Assembly (NCBI RefSeq): GCF_004053875.1
Contig: NZ_SBIP01000001.1
Coordinates: forward strand, 1,249,282 to 1,313,281
Direction of reading: 5' to 3'
Length of the DNA: 64,000 nucleotides
Source: Neorhizobium lilium
Lineage (GTDB): Bacteria > Pseudomonadota > Alphaproteobacteria > Rhizobiales > Rhizobiaceae
The notes under the pieces are model-generated. The model was given only the letters and a program-made list of their open reading frames with translations, did no database searches and was not told the origin of the DNA. Each line of letters begins with the position of its first letter. The stretch's first letter is position 1. Shown in pieces: positions 9,480 to 18,134 of this stretch. The position numbers and the translations under genes were made by a program.

Positions 9480-9854
9480 ATGCCGATCCGTAAATTGATT
9501 GGGATAGTCGACGACGATCCAGACATTCCCGCTGCTCTGAGCAGTCTGCTGCGCTCGTTCGGCTACCGCGCGGAATGCTTTGTTTCGGCCTCGGATCTGC
9601 TCCAAAGGCAGGATCTGGCAAGCTTCGCCTGCGTCATCAGCGATATTCATATGCCGGTCATCAATGGGCTGGAATTGACGCGGCGTCTAAGGGACATACA
9701 GCCTCATCTGCCCGTGATCCTGATGACGGGACGCCCGGAAGCGGATCTGGAAGACCAGGCTCGCGCCTGCGGCGCCATTTCCTGTGTCGCAAAGCCTATT
9801 TCCGTCAATACCCTTCTCGAAAATCTCGAGGAGGCATTCGGTCGTACCAAATGA
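9480..9854 (+). CDS. Single-domain response regulator (receiver only, FixJ-like)
   Basis: This 124-residue receiver domain has no output domain. It shows the acidic pocket IVDDDPD near residues 9-15, the phosphoacceptor aspartate in VISDIHMP (about residue 55), the switch threonine in ILMTG and the lysine in VAKP (about 104). GGGAGGG lies just before the ATG. It is convergent with a full-length FixJ-like regulator 8 bp away on the other strand. Such proteins often act as phosphate sinks or bind partner proteins. The HPK4-type kinase at the left edge is a possible partner, by class only. Confidence 0.88.
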   Translation: MPIRKLIGIVDDDPDIPAALSSLLRSFGYRAECFVSASDLLQRQDLASFACVISDIHMPVINGLELTRRLRDIQPHLPVILMTGRPEADLEDQARACGAISCVAKPISVNTLLENLEEAFGRTK

Positions 9855-9861
9855 TCCCGCC

Positions 9862-10485
9862 TCAGGACAGGGCGTTCCTGTTTTTGAGCAGATCAGCCAT
9901 TCTAACAAGGTCGGCAAGCGTGCGTGCTTCCATTTTCCGCATCGCCGAACTTCTGTGAATCTTTATCGTCACTTCGCTGAGCTTGAGCTCCCCGGCAACC
10001 TGCTTGTTCATGAGACCGGAAGTGACAAGCGCCATGACCTGTTTTTCGCGCTCGGTAAGTTCCAGATAGCGTTTGTGAAGAGAGGTGAAATCTCCGTCGC
10101 CTTCCCGCCGCTCCCGATCGGCCTTCAGCGCAGTTGCCACGGCGTCCAGCATATCCTGGTCGCGGAACGGTTTGACGAGGAAGTCGATGGCACCGGCCTT
10201 CATGGCCCGCACCGACATCTGGATGTCGCCATGACCCGTCATCACGATGATTGGAATCGGTGCGCCTCCGCGTCCGAGCTGATCCTGAAAATCGAGACCG
10301 CTGACACCAGGAAGGCGGACGTCCAGAACGAGGCAGCTGGCCACATTCGGTTTTGAAGCTTCGATGAACTCGCTTGCCGAGCCGAACATTTTCGTTTGCA
10401 ATCCAACGGATCGAAACAGACTGTCCAGCGAAAGTCGCAGGTCGTCATTGTCATCGATGATATAAACAAGCGATTGATCCGTCAT
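9862..10485 (-). CDS. FixJ/NarL-type response regulator with LuxR helix-turn-helix, coupled to pxpA
   Basis: This is a 207-residue two-domain regulator. The receiver has IIDDNDD near residue 9, the phosphorylation site in CLVLDVRLPG (about 53) and VKPF (about 103); the C-terminal LuxR-type domain begins at LTEREKQVMALV (about 145) and has LSEVTIKIHRSS as recognition helix. The chosen ATG at 10485 sits one base after the stop of pxpA (TGA-C-ATG), a layout that implies translational coupling. An upstream extension would run through pxpA in another frame and is unlikely. The gene pair links a two-component output to 5-oxoproline metabolism. The kinase partner is not adjacent. Confidence 0.85.
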   Translation of the reverse strand: MTDQSLVYIIDDNDDLRLSLDSLFRSVGLQTKMFGSASEFIEASKPNVASCLVLDVRLPGVSGLDFQDQLGRGGAPIPIIVMTGHGDIQMSVRAMKAGAIDFLVKPFRDQDMLDAVATALKADRERREGDGDFTSLHKRYLELTEREKQVMALVTSGLMNKQVAGELKLSEVTIKIHRSSAMRKMEARTLADLVRMADLLKNRNALS

Positions 10486-10486
10486 G

Positions 10487-11302
10487 TCAGGCGCCTTCAG
10501 TCCACACAGGCCGCAAAGCTGTACCTGCTCCTGCGACTGGCTTGGCAAAAGGGACAATATCGATGCCGACACGAGTGAGTTCCTGTCGCATGGCGCGGGC
10601 CGTTGCAACGGCTCCAGGCGTATCGCCATGGATGCACACGGTCGCAGGTTCGACCGGCACATAACCGCCGCCGATGGTTGGAATTCGCTTGTCGCGAAGC
10701 ATGGAAAGAACCTGATCGACGCTCTGTTGAAGGTCGTGGATGACCGCGCCTTCCATCTGCCTGGGAGCGAGCATGCCATTGTCGGTATAACGGCGGTCGG
10801 CATAGACCTCGCAGGCAATAGTCAAACCTGCAGCTTCCGCAGCCTTCATGGTCTCGGAAAAGGGCAGGGTGATGAAGACGAGGCTTGGATCGACCGTCCT
10901 GATCGCAGATACGCAGATTTTGGCCAAGGTCGCGTCTTCCGCCGCCATGTTGTTCAGCGCACCATGGGTCTTCATATGCGTGATCGGCCATCCCAGCGCG
11001 GTTGCCATGCCCTGTATGGCAGCGATCTGGTAGATGAGCTGCGCTTCGAGATCCTCCGGACGTTCACCTGATATGCGGCGGCGGCCGAAGCCGTAGAGAT
11101 CCATTAAGGAAGGGTGGGCGCCGATCGCGACACCCTTCGCCTTGGCAGCAAGGATCGTATCGCGCATGACGCTCGGATCTCCTGCATGGAAGCCGCAGGC
11201 GATATTGGCTGTGGTAATGACGTTCATCATCGCCATGTCGTCACCCATCTGGTAGGCACCGAAGCTCTCGCCCATGTCGCAATTCAGATCGATCGTCGTC
11301 AT
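10487..11302 (-). CDS. pxpA: 5-oxoprolinase subunit PxpA (LamB/YcsF family)
   Basis: This 271-residue LamB/YcsF protein opens with the family signature IDLNCDMGESFG and contains ACGFHAGDP and KTHGALNNM. With PxpB and PxpC it forms the prokaryotic ATP-dependent 5-oxoprolinase that opens 5-oxoproline to glutamate in the cytosol. I chose the ATG at 11302 because it begins at the conserved N terminus and GGGA lies about ten bases upstream. Unusually, its partners pxpB and pxpC are divergent on the plus strand, while pxpA is followed after one base by a response regulator gene. The assignment to 5-oxoproline rather than another lactam rests on family knowledge. Confidence 0.88.
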   Translation of the reverse strand: MTTIDLNCDMGESFGAYQMGDDMAMMNVITTANIACGFHAGDPSVMRDTILAAKAKGVAIGAHPSLMDLYGFGRRRISGERPEDLEAQLIYQIAAIQGMATALGWPITHMKTHGALNNMAAEDATLAKICVSAIRTVDPSLVFITLPFSETMKAAEAAGLTIACEVYADRRYTDNGMLAPRQMEGAVIHDLQQSVDQVLSMLRDKRIPTIGGGYVPVEPATVCIHGDTPGAVATARAMRQELTRVGIDIVPFAKPVAGAGTALRPVWTEGA

Positions 11303-11390
11303 GTCAAAATCCCTTATGTATGAAATGGGCAGCCCTGGCATGGCGGGTGACTGATCATGATAAAGCTTGACATACAACGGTGTCATGAAA

Positions 11391-11407
11391 TCACAAGTGC
11401 CTTGTGA
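11391..11407. promoter_or_regulatory. Palindromic operator candidate between pxpA and pxpB
   Basis: TCACAAG-TGC-CTTGTGA is a perfect 7-bp inverted repeat with a 3-bp centre, located in the 207-bp divergent region between pxpA and pxpB. It is a good candidate for a shared operator of a dimeric regulator (GntR- or LacI-like in shape). The binding protein is not known; the coupled response regulator is one candidate. Confidence 0.5.
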
Positions 11408-11509
11408 CGCTGGCGAATCCGGACCGCGTCATCCACTCCGGCGCGGTGGGGTCAGGCTGTCCACGGGGACAGTTCGCGTACCGCGTCTTTTGAAACAGGA
11501 TTGGCATCC

Positions 11510-12253
11510 ATGGGCATGACGCAAGCTGCGTCGATACAATTTCCCCGCATCGCGCCCTGTGGTGACAGCGCGCTGGTCGTGGAGTTGTCCGATGAGATCG
11601 ATGAAGCCACCAATCAGCGGGTGGTCGCACTTGCAGAAGCATTGGCCCAGCGCGCGATTTCCGGGATCGTCGAAACGGTTCCCACCTACCGCTCGCTCCT
11701 GGTGATCTACGACCCGTGCGTTGTGCGGGGCAGGGGGCTCTCGGCCTTGCTGCTCGACCTGCTGGCGCAGGATCTATCGTCCAGCACGACCGCGAGGCAG
11801 TTGACCGTGCCGGTTCACTATGGCGGAGAGGTCGGTCTCGATCTCGACGAACTTGCCGAGATGAAACAGATGACCCGGCTGGAGCTGATCGCTCTTCACT
11901 CGGCTGCACAATACCGCGTCTACATGATCGGCTTTGCCCCGGGCTTCGCCTATCTCGGCGGTCTGCCGGAGCAACTCCACACGCCAAGGCTTGCCGTCCC
12001 CCGCCAAAGAATAGAGGCAAGCGCGATCGGTATTGGCGGAAAGCAAGCGAGCATCAACTCGGTTCCAGGCCCGAGCGGCTGGCGGTTCATCGGGCGAACC
12101 CCGCTGAAGCTGTTCGATCCGTCGCGCAGCGAGCCTTTCCTTCTGCGCGCCGGTGACCGCATCCGTTTCCGGTCCATCAACCTTGAAGAGGCCGCCCATC
12201 TGGATGCTGCCGTTGCCTGCGGCAAGACCGTTGAAGAATGGGAGGCGCTGTGA
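11510..12253 (+). CDS. pxpB: 5-oxoprolinase subunit PxpB (KipI-like, allophanate hydrolase subunit 1 family)
   Basis: This protein has 247 residues from the ATG at 11510 (AGGA about 11 bases upstream; a TTG at 11501 is an alternative). It matches the KipI/allophanate hydrolase subunit 1 family: PCGDSALVVELSD near the start, FAPGFAYLGGLPEQL around 150 and the conserved IGGKQASINSVPGPSGW block around 180. In the characterised complex PxpB works with PxpC, probably in phosphorylating 5-oxoproline. Its stop codon overlaps the GTG start of pxpC by four bases, so the two are translationally coupled. Divergent from pxpA. Confidence 0.87.
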   Translation: MGMTQAASIQFPRIAPCGDSALVVELSDEIDEATNQRVVALAEALAQRAISGIVETVPTYRSLLVIYDPCVVRGRGLSALLLDLLAQDLSSSTTARQLTVPVHYGGEVGLDLDELAEMKQMTRLELIALHSAAQYRVYMIGFAPGFAYLGGLPEQLHTPRLAVPRQRIEASAIGIGGKQASINSVPGPSGWRFIGRTPLKLFDPSRSEPFLLRAGDRIRFRSINLEEAAHLDAAVACGKTVEEWEAL

Positions 12254-13215
12254 ATACGCTCGAGGTTCTGCAGGCGGGGCCAATGCTGACGGTCCAGGAT
12301 CTGGGTCGGGCCGGATTCCTCCATCTCGGGGTTTCAGGTGCCGGACCCATGGACCGGCCATCCATGCTGTTCGCCAACCGCCTTGTGGGAAACGAGGATG
12401 GCGACGCGACGCTCGAATTCGCGCATGTGGGCGGCAGTTTTACGGTCGAGCAGCCCGTTCGGTTTGCTGTGACGGGCGGTGCGGTCGAGATCACGATCGA
12501 TGGAGAGCGAAGGCACAGCTGGGAAAGTCATCATCTGCGGCCCGGCCAGGTCTTGAAGATCGGCGCCCTGAGACAGGCGGTTTGGGGTTACCTTGCTTTA
12601 TCCGGCGGCATCCGAACGCCACCAGTTCTAAACGCGCGCTCGACGCATGTGCGCAGTGGGATCGGCGGTCTGGACGGCCGGCGGCTTGCGGCGGGAGATC
12701 GTCTGCCGCTTGGGGTGACAGAGGCTGGTGCGCTGCTGGCCCTGCGGCGGCCGCTGTCCCGGCCAACCGGGCCTGTCCGGGTCGTTCCCGGGCCACAGAC
12801 CGATCATTTCGGTGACCAAGCCTGGAAAGCTTTTCTGGACGGCCCCTTCCGCGTCACGGCCAGCCGCGACCGCATGGCGCAGGTGCTGGACGGCCCGCAG
12901 ATCCTTGCGTTTGCCGGACATGACATCGTATCCGACGGCACCGTGGCCGGATCCATCCAGATCCCCTCTTCAGGGCGCCCGATCGTGTTGATGGCGGAGC
13001 GGCAGACGACGGGCGGCTATCCGAAGATCGCCACCGTGGCATCCGTGGATCTGCCACGGCTTGCCCAATGCCCGACGGCATCGCTTGTGAGGTTCCACTC
13101 GGTGTCGCAGGACGAGGCCGAAGATCTGCTTATCGCGCAGTCGCAACAATGGGCCGAAGCTCTTGCAAGTCTTGAGGTCAAGCCAGAAAATTCTCCATCG
13201 GGATCTTCCATTTAA
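12250..13215 (+). CDS. pxpC: 5-oxoprolinase subunit PxpC (biotin-dependent carboxyltransferase-like, KipA family)
   Basis: This 321-residue protein belongs to the allophanate hydrolase subunit 2/KipA family: QDLGRAGFLHLGVSGAGPMD near the start, GPQTDHF near 185, SGRPIVLMAERQTTGGYPKI near 250. GTG at 12250 is chosen because it overlaps the pxpB stop (GTGA) and GGAGG lies five bases upstream; an in-frame ATG at 12238 lies ahead of that site. The last 20 residues are a variable polar tail. It is convergent with the flavoprotein gene on the minus strand, with only 9 bp between the stops. Confidence 0.87.
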   Translation: MNTLEVLQAGPMLTVQDLGRAGFLHLGVSGAGPMDRPSMLFANRLVGNEDGDATLEFAHVGGSFTVEQPVRFAVTGGAVEITIDGERRHSWESHHLRPGQVLKIGALRQAVWGYLALSGGIRTPPVLNARSTHVRSGIGGLDGRRLAAGDRLPLGVTEAGALLALRRPLSRPTGPVRVVPGPQTDHFGDQAWKAFLDGPFRVTASRDRMAQVLDGPQILAFAGHDIVSDGTVAGSIQIPSSGRPIVLMAERQTTGGYPKIATVASVDLPRLAQCPTASLVRFHSVSQDEAEDLLIAQSQQWAEALASLEVKPENSPSGSSI

Positions 13216-13224
13216 AGGGTCAAT

Positions 13225-14916
13225 TCAAGCACGCGCAACAGCCGGCGGGTCCCCATCCGCCAGCTTGAGGGCCGCGTGGATCTGGGCCACCACGGCAGCG
13301 CCTTCGCCGACAGCCGCCGCCACTCGCTTGGTCGAACCCGAGCGCACATCACCGATCGCAAAAAGGTTCCTGACGCTGGTCTCCAGAGATTGCCGCCCCA
13401 GCTTGAGGTCGGAAGACGCTTCGCCTCCGGTCCGAATGAAACCGGCACGATCGCGAAGCACATGTTCCTTGAGCCAGCCGGCATTCGGTATTGCGCCGAT
13501 GAAAAGAAACATATGGCGTAGGGTAAGTTCGAAACTTCCCCCAGCCGACGCATCGCGGATAAGAGCACCGCTCAGTCCCGTATGGGCAGTGCCGCTGACC
13601 GCCTCGATCTCGCAGCCCACATGCGTGGTCACGTTCGGCAGAGCGGCAATGCGGTCGATCAGGTATTGCGACATAGTGTCATGCAGCGGCCTTCGGACCA
13701 GAAGATGAAGCTGCTTGACCTGGGGCGCCAGAAAGGCGACCGCCTGACCTGCGGAATTGCCGCCGCCGACAAGGGCGATCTCCTCGCCCTGACACAGGCG
13801 AGCTTCGACCGGGGTTGCCCAATAGGATATGCCAGCCCCTTCATAGGTCTCGATATCGGCAACATCCGGACGACGGTATTTGGCGCCGGACGCAATCACG
13901 ACGGTGCGGCCACGAACGATCCGCCCGCCGGTGAGGTGAAGCGTATGGCAGGATCCGCTTGTCTCTGCGGCAGGCTCGAAGTCGAGAACTTCCAGGGGCA
14001 GGGCCACTTCCGCGCCGAACTTGAGCGCCTGGTTGAAGGCACGGCCGGCCAGCGCCTGACCGGATATGCCGGTTGGAAAGCCGAGATAGTTCTCGATCCT
14101 TGCCGAGGCGCCGGCCTGGCCGCCTGTGGCACGCTCGTCGAGCACGATCACCTTCAGGCCTTCCGATGCGGCATAGACGGCAGCGGCAAGTCCTGCCGGG
14201 CCGGCACCGATGACCGCGACGTCATAGATCACGTCATTCTTCAACTCCGGCGTTATGCCGAGGCAGATCGCAGCCTCCAAGTCGCTCGGATGCTTCAATA
14301 CCGTTCCGTTGGGGCAGAGCATCATCGGCAAATCCTCGGGCGCGATGCCGAGTTTCTTCACCAGCGTTTGCCCTTCTTCGTCCAGGGTCGCGTCCAAAAC
14401 CAGATGAGGATAGCCGCTTCTGGTGAGAAAGCCCTGAAGGCGGGTGAGTGCCTGGCTGCCGGGGATCCCGACAAGCGTCGATCCGGCGCCGCCTTCGTCG
14501 ATCAGCGCGACCCGGCGCAGGATGAAGGCGCGCATCACCACTTCGCCAATGTCCGCCGAGCCGATCACCAGGGCGCGCAGATGGGCTGCATCGAAGGGCA
14601 GCGCAAGGCAGCCGTCCGCGCCTGCCATACCCCTAACCAGAGAAGGGCGACCGACAAGCTGGCTTACTTCTCCGCTGAAGTGTCCCGGCATGTGGATGAC
14701 GATCTGCGTCTCCTTTGCAGGTCCGTCATGACGATAGATTTCCAGCGCGCCCTCCAGAACGAGCCAGAGTGGAGCGTCGCGGTCACCGAAGCCGAACACG
14801 GTTTCGCCCGCGGCAAACTTCTGCGGCTCCATGGCTGCGAAGCGTTTCGCGGTCGCCATCTGCACAGAGCTGAGAACAGGAAACATCTGATCCAGGCGGT
14901 TGTTCGACGCGGTCAT
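13225..14916 (-). CDS. FAD-dependent oxidoreductase with N-terminal cyclic-nucleotide-binding domain; thioredoxin-reductase-like but lacking CxxC
   Basis: This 563-residue protein has three parts. Residues about 10-130 are a cNMP-binding/Crp-like beta barrel (FAAGETVFGFGD, HFSGEVSQLVGRPS). Residues about 150-225 look like a thioredoxin-fold insert without a CxxC. Residues 230-555 form a thioredoxin reductase-like module with FAD motif GAGPAG at 237-242, NAD(P) motif GGGNSAG near 385 and FAIGDV near the C terminus. The redox-active CATC of thioredoxin reductase is replaced by WATP (about 366-369), so thioredoxin is not a likely substrate. A UBP-type zinc finger gene lies 30 bp upstream on the same strand. 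The electron acceptor is unknown. Confidence 0.85.
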   Translation of the reverse strand: MTASNNRLDQMFPVLSSVQMATAKRFAAMEPQKFAAGETVFGFGDRDAPLWLVLEGALEIYRHDGPAKETQIVIHMPGHFSGEVSQLVGRPSLVRGMAGADGCLALPFDAAHLRALVIGSADIGEVVMRAFILRRVALIDEGGAGSTLVGIPGSQALTRLQGFLTRSGYPHLVLDATLDEEGQTLVKKLGIAPEDLPMMLCPNGTVLKHPSDLEAAICLGITPELKNDVIYDVAVIGAGPAGLAAAVYAASEGLKVIVLDERATGGQAGASARIENYLGFPTGISGQALAGRAFNQALKFGAEVALPLEVLDFEPAAETSGSCHTLHLTGGRIVRGRTVVIASGAKYRRPDVADIETYEGAGISYWATPVEARLCQGEEIALVGGGNSAGQAVAFLAPQVKQLHLLVRRPLHDTMSQYLIDRIAALPNVTTHVGCEIEAVSGTAHTGLSGALIRDASAGGSFELTLRHMFLFIGAIPNAGWLKEHVLRDRAGFIRTGGEASSDLKLGRQSLETSVRNLFAIGDVRSGSTKRVAAAVGEGAAVVAQIHAALKLADGDPPAVARA

Positions 14917-14946
14917 GGCGTTCTCCTGTCGTCGCGAATACGGGTG

Positions 14947-15249
14947 TCAGTAGTAGCGCGGGATGGGGCCATTCTGCGGGGTCTGATCCGGCAGATCGAC
15001 CATGATCTCGTCAATGAAGCACCAGCCCCAACCCTCCGGCGGGTCGTAGCCCTCGATGATCGGGTGTTCGGTCTCATGGAAATGGGCCGTCGCGTGGCGG
15101 CCGATGGACTGGTCGCAGCAGCCGACATGCCCGCAGGTCCGGCATAGACGAAGGTGGAACCACGCCTGGCCTATCTCCAGGCATTCCTCGCAACCGAACG
15201 TCTTCGGCGTGACGGTGTGGATCGCGGATCGATGCGTGCATGATGTCAT
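14947..15249 (-). CDS. UBP-type zinc finger protein
   Basis: This 100-residue protein is almost entirely a UBP/BUZ-type zinc finger: CEECLEIGQAWFHLRLCRTC, GHVGCCDQSIGRHATAHF and HPIIEGY supply the Cys/His ligands. In eukaryotes the fold binds the ubiquitin C terminus; bacterial stand-alone versions have no proven ligand. The gene lies 30 bp upstream of the cyclic-nucleotide/FAD oxidoreductase on the same strand and is probably co-transcribed with it. From family experience these two types often neighbour each other, which suggests a joint role. Confidence 0.85.
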   Translation of the reverse strand: MTSCTHRSAIHTVTPKTFGCEECLEIGQAWFHLRLCRTCGHVGCCDQSIGRHATAHFHETEHPIIEGYDPPEGWGWCFIDEIMVDLPDQTPQNGPIPRYY

Positions 15250-15426
15250 CGGCGTCTTCCCTTTTCTGTCGGCAGTCGGGCAAGATCCCGCCGAGCTTCA
15301 TGAAATCCCAGCGGGTGGCACTGGCTTCATGTAACTGTAGCGGTCATGCTTGGCTTGTCGAATCCTGAGCCATACGACGATGGATTTAGTTCCGCATGGC
15401 GAGCCGGCAACCTTCAGGAAGCGCAT

Positions 15427-16629
15427 CTAGCCTCGCTCCTTGAGGATGGCTGAAAACCGCGGCTCGAAGGCGCGGCCGATCGGTTCCGCGGCGGCGCCGA
15501 GGGCAACGGCCCAGGGGTCCGTCATGCCGAGCTGGAGCCTCGGAACCGGGCGCCCCTTGCGCTCGGCAAGCGATGGCAGAAGCGGCTCGGTCGCGGCAAG
15601 AAGACGGCGCATCAATGTCTCCGAAGCTCCACCGGACAAAATGACCGATTGCGGGTCGAACAGCGTCTCGACCAGATGCACAGCCCAACGCAAGTCGGTC
15701 GCGGCTCTCGATATCCATTCGCCTATGCGAGGATCGTCGCGTTCCACGAGGTCGAACACGGCATGATAGGCGTCGGCAGCGGGATCAATACCGAGATGCT
15801 GATAAAGCGAGGCCATGGACGCCCGGTGCTCGAGCGGCGTCTGTCGCCCGCCATCGGAAAACAGCGCCATGCCGATCTCGCCGGCATTGCCGTGGGCGCC
15901 GCTATAAAGCTCGCCGCCGAGGATAAGGCCGGCACCGATGCCGTAGCCGATATAGATGCAGACGGCGTGATCGAGGCCGCGGGCGTTGCCCAGCATGCGC
16001 TCAGCAGTGGCGCAGGCCGCCGCGTCGTTCTGCAGTCCCACTTCCAGGCCGGTTCCGGCAGCCAGGGTCTCCAGCAGGGGAAAGGCCTGCCAGGACGCCA
16101 TCATCCATTCGTCGTCGTCGGCGCCGTCCAATCCGAAAGGTCCCGGCATAGCTATGCCCAATCCCGAAAGCCGCCGCTCGGCCTGCGGTCTTTGCCGCTG
16201 CAGGTCGCGCCGCACCCCTTCGATCAGCCCCAGAATGATCCTGACACCCGTCGCCGGGCCGTCGGTCGAAAGCTTTGCCTCTGCGCGCACGAGGACATTG
16301 CCGACCAGATCGACAGCAATCGCTCGGGTGACATGGCGGTCGATCTGCAGGCCGATCGCGAAAGCGCCTTCCGGAACAAGGCAATAGGGGGTGGAAGGCT
16401 GGCCGCGCCCCTTGCGCACCACATCCTGCGGGCGCACGAGGCCGTCCCGCTCCAGATTTTCCACGAGGTTCGATACGGTCTGCTTGGTGAGGTTTGTCGC
16501 ACGCGCCAGATCGGCTCGTGACAATGCGCCGTTAATGCGAAGGGCATCAAGGATCACACGCTGATTGTGCGCGCTCGTTCCCTCCTGATTGGTGCCGCTT
16601 TTGGCTCGCACGAGCCGGAAATCGTCCAT
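15427..16629 (-). CDS. ROK family (NagC/XylR-like) transcriptional repressor
   Basis: This protein has 400 residues from the ATG at 16629 (AAGGGG upstream; an in-frame start at 16656 is possible). It has an N-terminal winged helix-turn-helix with LSRADLARATNLTKQTVSNL at about 36-55, followed by a ROK sugar-kinase-like domain (GIAMPGPFG, GIGAGLILGGELYSGAHGNAGE). The usual ROK zinc-site cysteines are not obvious. It is divergent from a sugar ABC importer operon, and a perfect 9-bp inverted repeat lies between them, so it most likely represses that operon until a sugar or sugar phosphate binds. Confidence 0.87.
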   Translation of the reverse strand: MDDFRLVRAKSGTNQEGTSAHNQRVILDALRINGALSRADLARATNLTKQTVSNLVENLERDGLVRPQDVVRKGRGQPSTPYCLVPEGAFAIGLQIDRHVTRAIAVDLVGNVLVRAEAKLSTDGPATGVRIILGLIEGVRRDLQRQRPQAERRLSGLGIAMPGPFGLDGADDDEWMMASWQAFPLLETLAAGTGLEVGLQNDAAACATAERMLGNARGLDHAVCIYIGYGIGAGLILGGELYSGAHGNAGEIGMALFSDGGRQTPLEHRASMASLYQHLGIDPAADAYHAVFDLVERDDPRIGEWISRAATDLRWAVHLVETLFDPQSVILSGGASETLMRRLLAATEPLLPSLAERKGRPVPRLQLGMTDPWAVALGAAAEPIGRAFEPRFSAILKERG

Positions 16630-16669
16630 GTCGAATACCCCTTGACAGCAATACAATATTACAGAAGGA

Positions 16670-16692
16670 TTAAGTCAATACGTTTGACTTAA
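16670..16692. promoter_or_regulatory. ROK operator candidate with overlapping divergent promoter elements
   Basis: TTAAGTCAA-tacgt-TTGACTTAA is a perfect 9-bp inverted repeat, 41 bp upstream of the ROK gene and 137 bp upstream of the binding-protein gene. Its left arm read on the minus strand supplies TTGACT, followed 17 bp later by TGTATT, a plausible promoter for the repressor gene, so binding would also autoregulate it. Confidence 0.65.
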
Positions 16693-16828
16693 TAAGGGAC
16701 CGAAGAGTTCCAGGGAACGCCGGCGACTACGCGCCGGACGCTCATACCGACGAGACCGAAAGGTCTCGACATCCGCGGCGGAAGCATTCCGCCATGGCTC
16801 ACACGCGTCCAAACCGGAGGACAGAACC

Positions 16829-18064
16829 TTGAAGACGATTAAGAAGACCCTTCTTGGCGCCGCGCTGATCACCGCGTCGCTTTCATCTCATGCCCTTGCC
16901 GAGACCAAGATCAACGCCCTGTTCATGGCGCAGGCCGCCTACAGCGAGGCGGATGTGCGGGCGATGGCGGAGGCCTTTACCAAGGCCAATCCCGATATCG
17001 CGGTCAATCTCGAATTCGTTCCTTACGAGGGCCTGCACGACAAGACCGTGCTCGCCCAGGGATCCGGCGGCGGCTACGACGTCGTGCTGTTCGACGTGAT
17101 CTGGCCGGCCGAATATGCGGCCAACAACGTGCTTGTGGATGTATCTTCGAAGATTACCGACGACATGAAGAAGGGCGTTCTTCCAGGCGCCTGGACGACC
17201 GTCCAGTACGACGCGAAATACTACGGCATGCCCTGGATCCTCGACACCAAATACCTCTTCTACAACAAGGAAATGCTGGAAAAGGCCGGGATCAAGGCGC
17301 CGCCGAAGACCTGGGACGAACTGACCGAACAGGCCAAGATCATCAAGGATAAGGGCCTCGCCCAGACCCCGATCGCCTGGAGCTGGTCGCAGGCAGAAGC
17401 GGCGATCTGCGATTACACGACGCTTGTCAGCGCCTATGGCGGCGAGTTTCTGAAAGACGGCAAGCCGGCTTTTGCACAGGGCGGCGGTCTGGACGCGCTC
17501 AAATACATGGTGACCAGCTACAAGTCCGGCCTCACCAATCCGAATTCCAAGGAATTCCTTGAAGAGGACGTCCGCAAGGTCTTCCAGAACGGTGACGCGG
17601 CCTTCGCGCTCAACTGGACCTACATGTACAACATGGCCAATGACCCCAAGGACAGCAAGGTAGCCGGCAAGGTCGGCGTCGTTCCGGCTCCGGGCGTTGC
17701 CGGCGGTCACGACGTCTCTGCGGTCAACGGTTCGATGGGTCTCGGCGTCACGTCGGCCAGCAAGCATCCGGACGAAGCCTGGAAGTTCATCACCTTCATG
17801 ACGTCGCAGAAGGTGCAGAACGACTACGCGAAGCTCAGCCTGCCGATCTGGTCTTCCTCCTACGAAGACCCTGCCGTCACCAAGGGCCAGGAAGAGCTGA
17901 TCGCCGCAGCAAAGCGCAGCCTTGCCGCCATGTATCCGCGCCCGACGACCCCGACATATCAGGAACTGTCGACGGCGCTGCAGCAGGCCATTCAGGAATC
18001 CCTGCTTGGGCAGTCCTCGCCTGAGGATGCGCTGAAGACAGCGGCCGACAACAGCGGCCTCTGA
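16829..18064 (+). CDS. Sugar ABC transporter, periplasmic substrate-binding protein
   Basis: This 411-residue family-1 extracellular solute-binding protein has a signal peptide (residues 1-24, cleavage after SHALA). The body has typical features: YDVVLFDVIWPAEYAANNVL, GMPWILDTKYLFYNKEML and WKFITFMTS. It starts at TTG with GGAGGA seven bases upstream; no suitable ATG fits the signal peptide. It is the first gene of an operon with two permeases, a SIS enzyme, a PfkB kinase and an ATPase. A GC-rich hairpin after its stop probably raises its expression relative to the permeases. The neighbouring SIS and PfkB genes suggest an amino-sugar or fructosamine ligand (inference). Confidence 0.88.
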   Translation: MKTIKKTLLGAALITASLSSHALAETKINALFMAQAAYSEADVRAMAEAFTKANPDIAVNLEFVPYEGLHDKTVLAQGSGGGYDVVLFDVIWPAEYAANNVLVDVSSKITDDMKKGVLPGAWTTVQYDAKYYGMPWILDTKYLFYNKEMLEKAGIKAPPKTWDELTEQAKIIKDKGLAQTPIAWSWSQAEAAICDYTTLVSAYGGEFLKDGKPAFAQGGGLDALKYMVTSYKSGLTNPNSKEFLEEDVRKVFQNGDAAFALNWTYMYNMANDPKDSKVAGKVGVVPAPGVAGGHDVSAVNGSMGLGVTSASKHPDEAWKFITFMTSQKVQNDYAKLSLPIWSSSYEDPAVTKGQEELIAAAKRSLAAMYPRPTTPTYQELSTALQQAIQESLLGQSSPEDALKTAADNSGL

Positions 18065-18076
18065 GACCATCCATCC

Positions 18077-18098
18077 GGGGCGGCCTGGGCGCCGCCCC
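18077..18098 (+). terminator. Hairpin between binding protein and permease genes
   Basis: GGGGCGGC and GCCGCCCC form a perfect 8-bp GC stem with a six-base loop, 12 bp after the binding-protein stop and followed by CCTTTC. Such hairpins commonly stabilise the upstream mRNA or attenuate read-through into permease genes. Confidence 0.5.
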
Positions 18099-18134
18099 CT
18101 TTCAATGCCGATACATTCTATGGGGAGGGACATC

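Noticed and set aside
13582..15147. Long open frame (521 codons) on the plus strand
   Set aside because: It lies opposite the flavoprotein and zinc-finger genes, whose motifs are clear; its translation has no domain and reflects high-GC codon bias.
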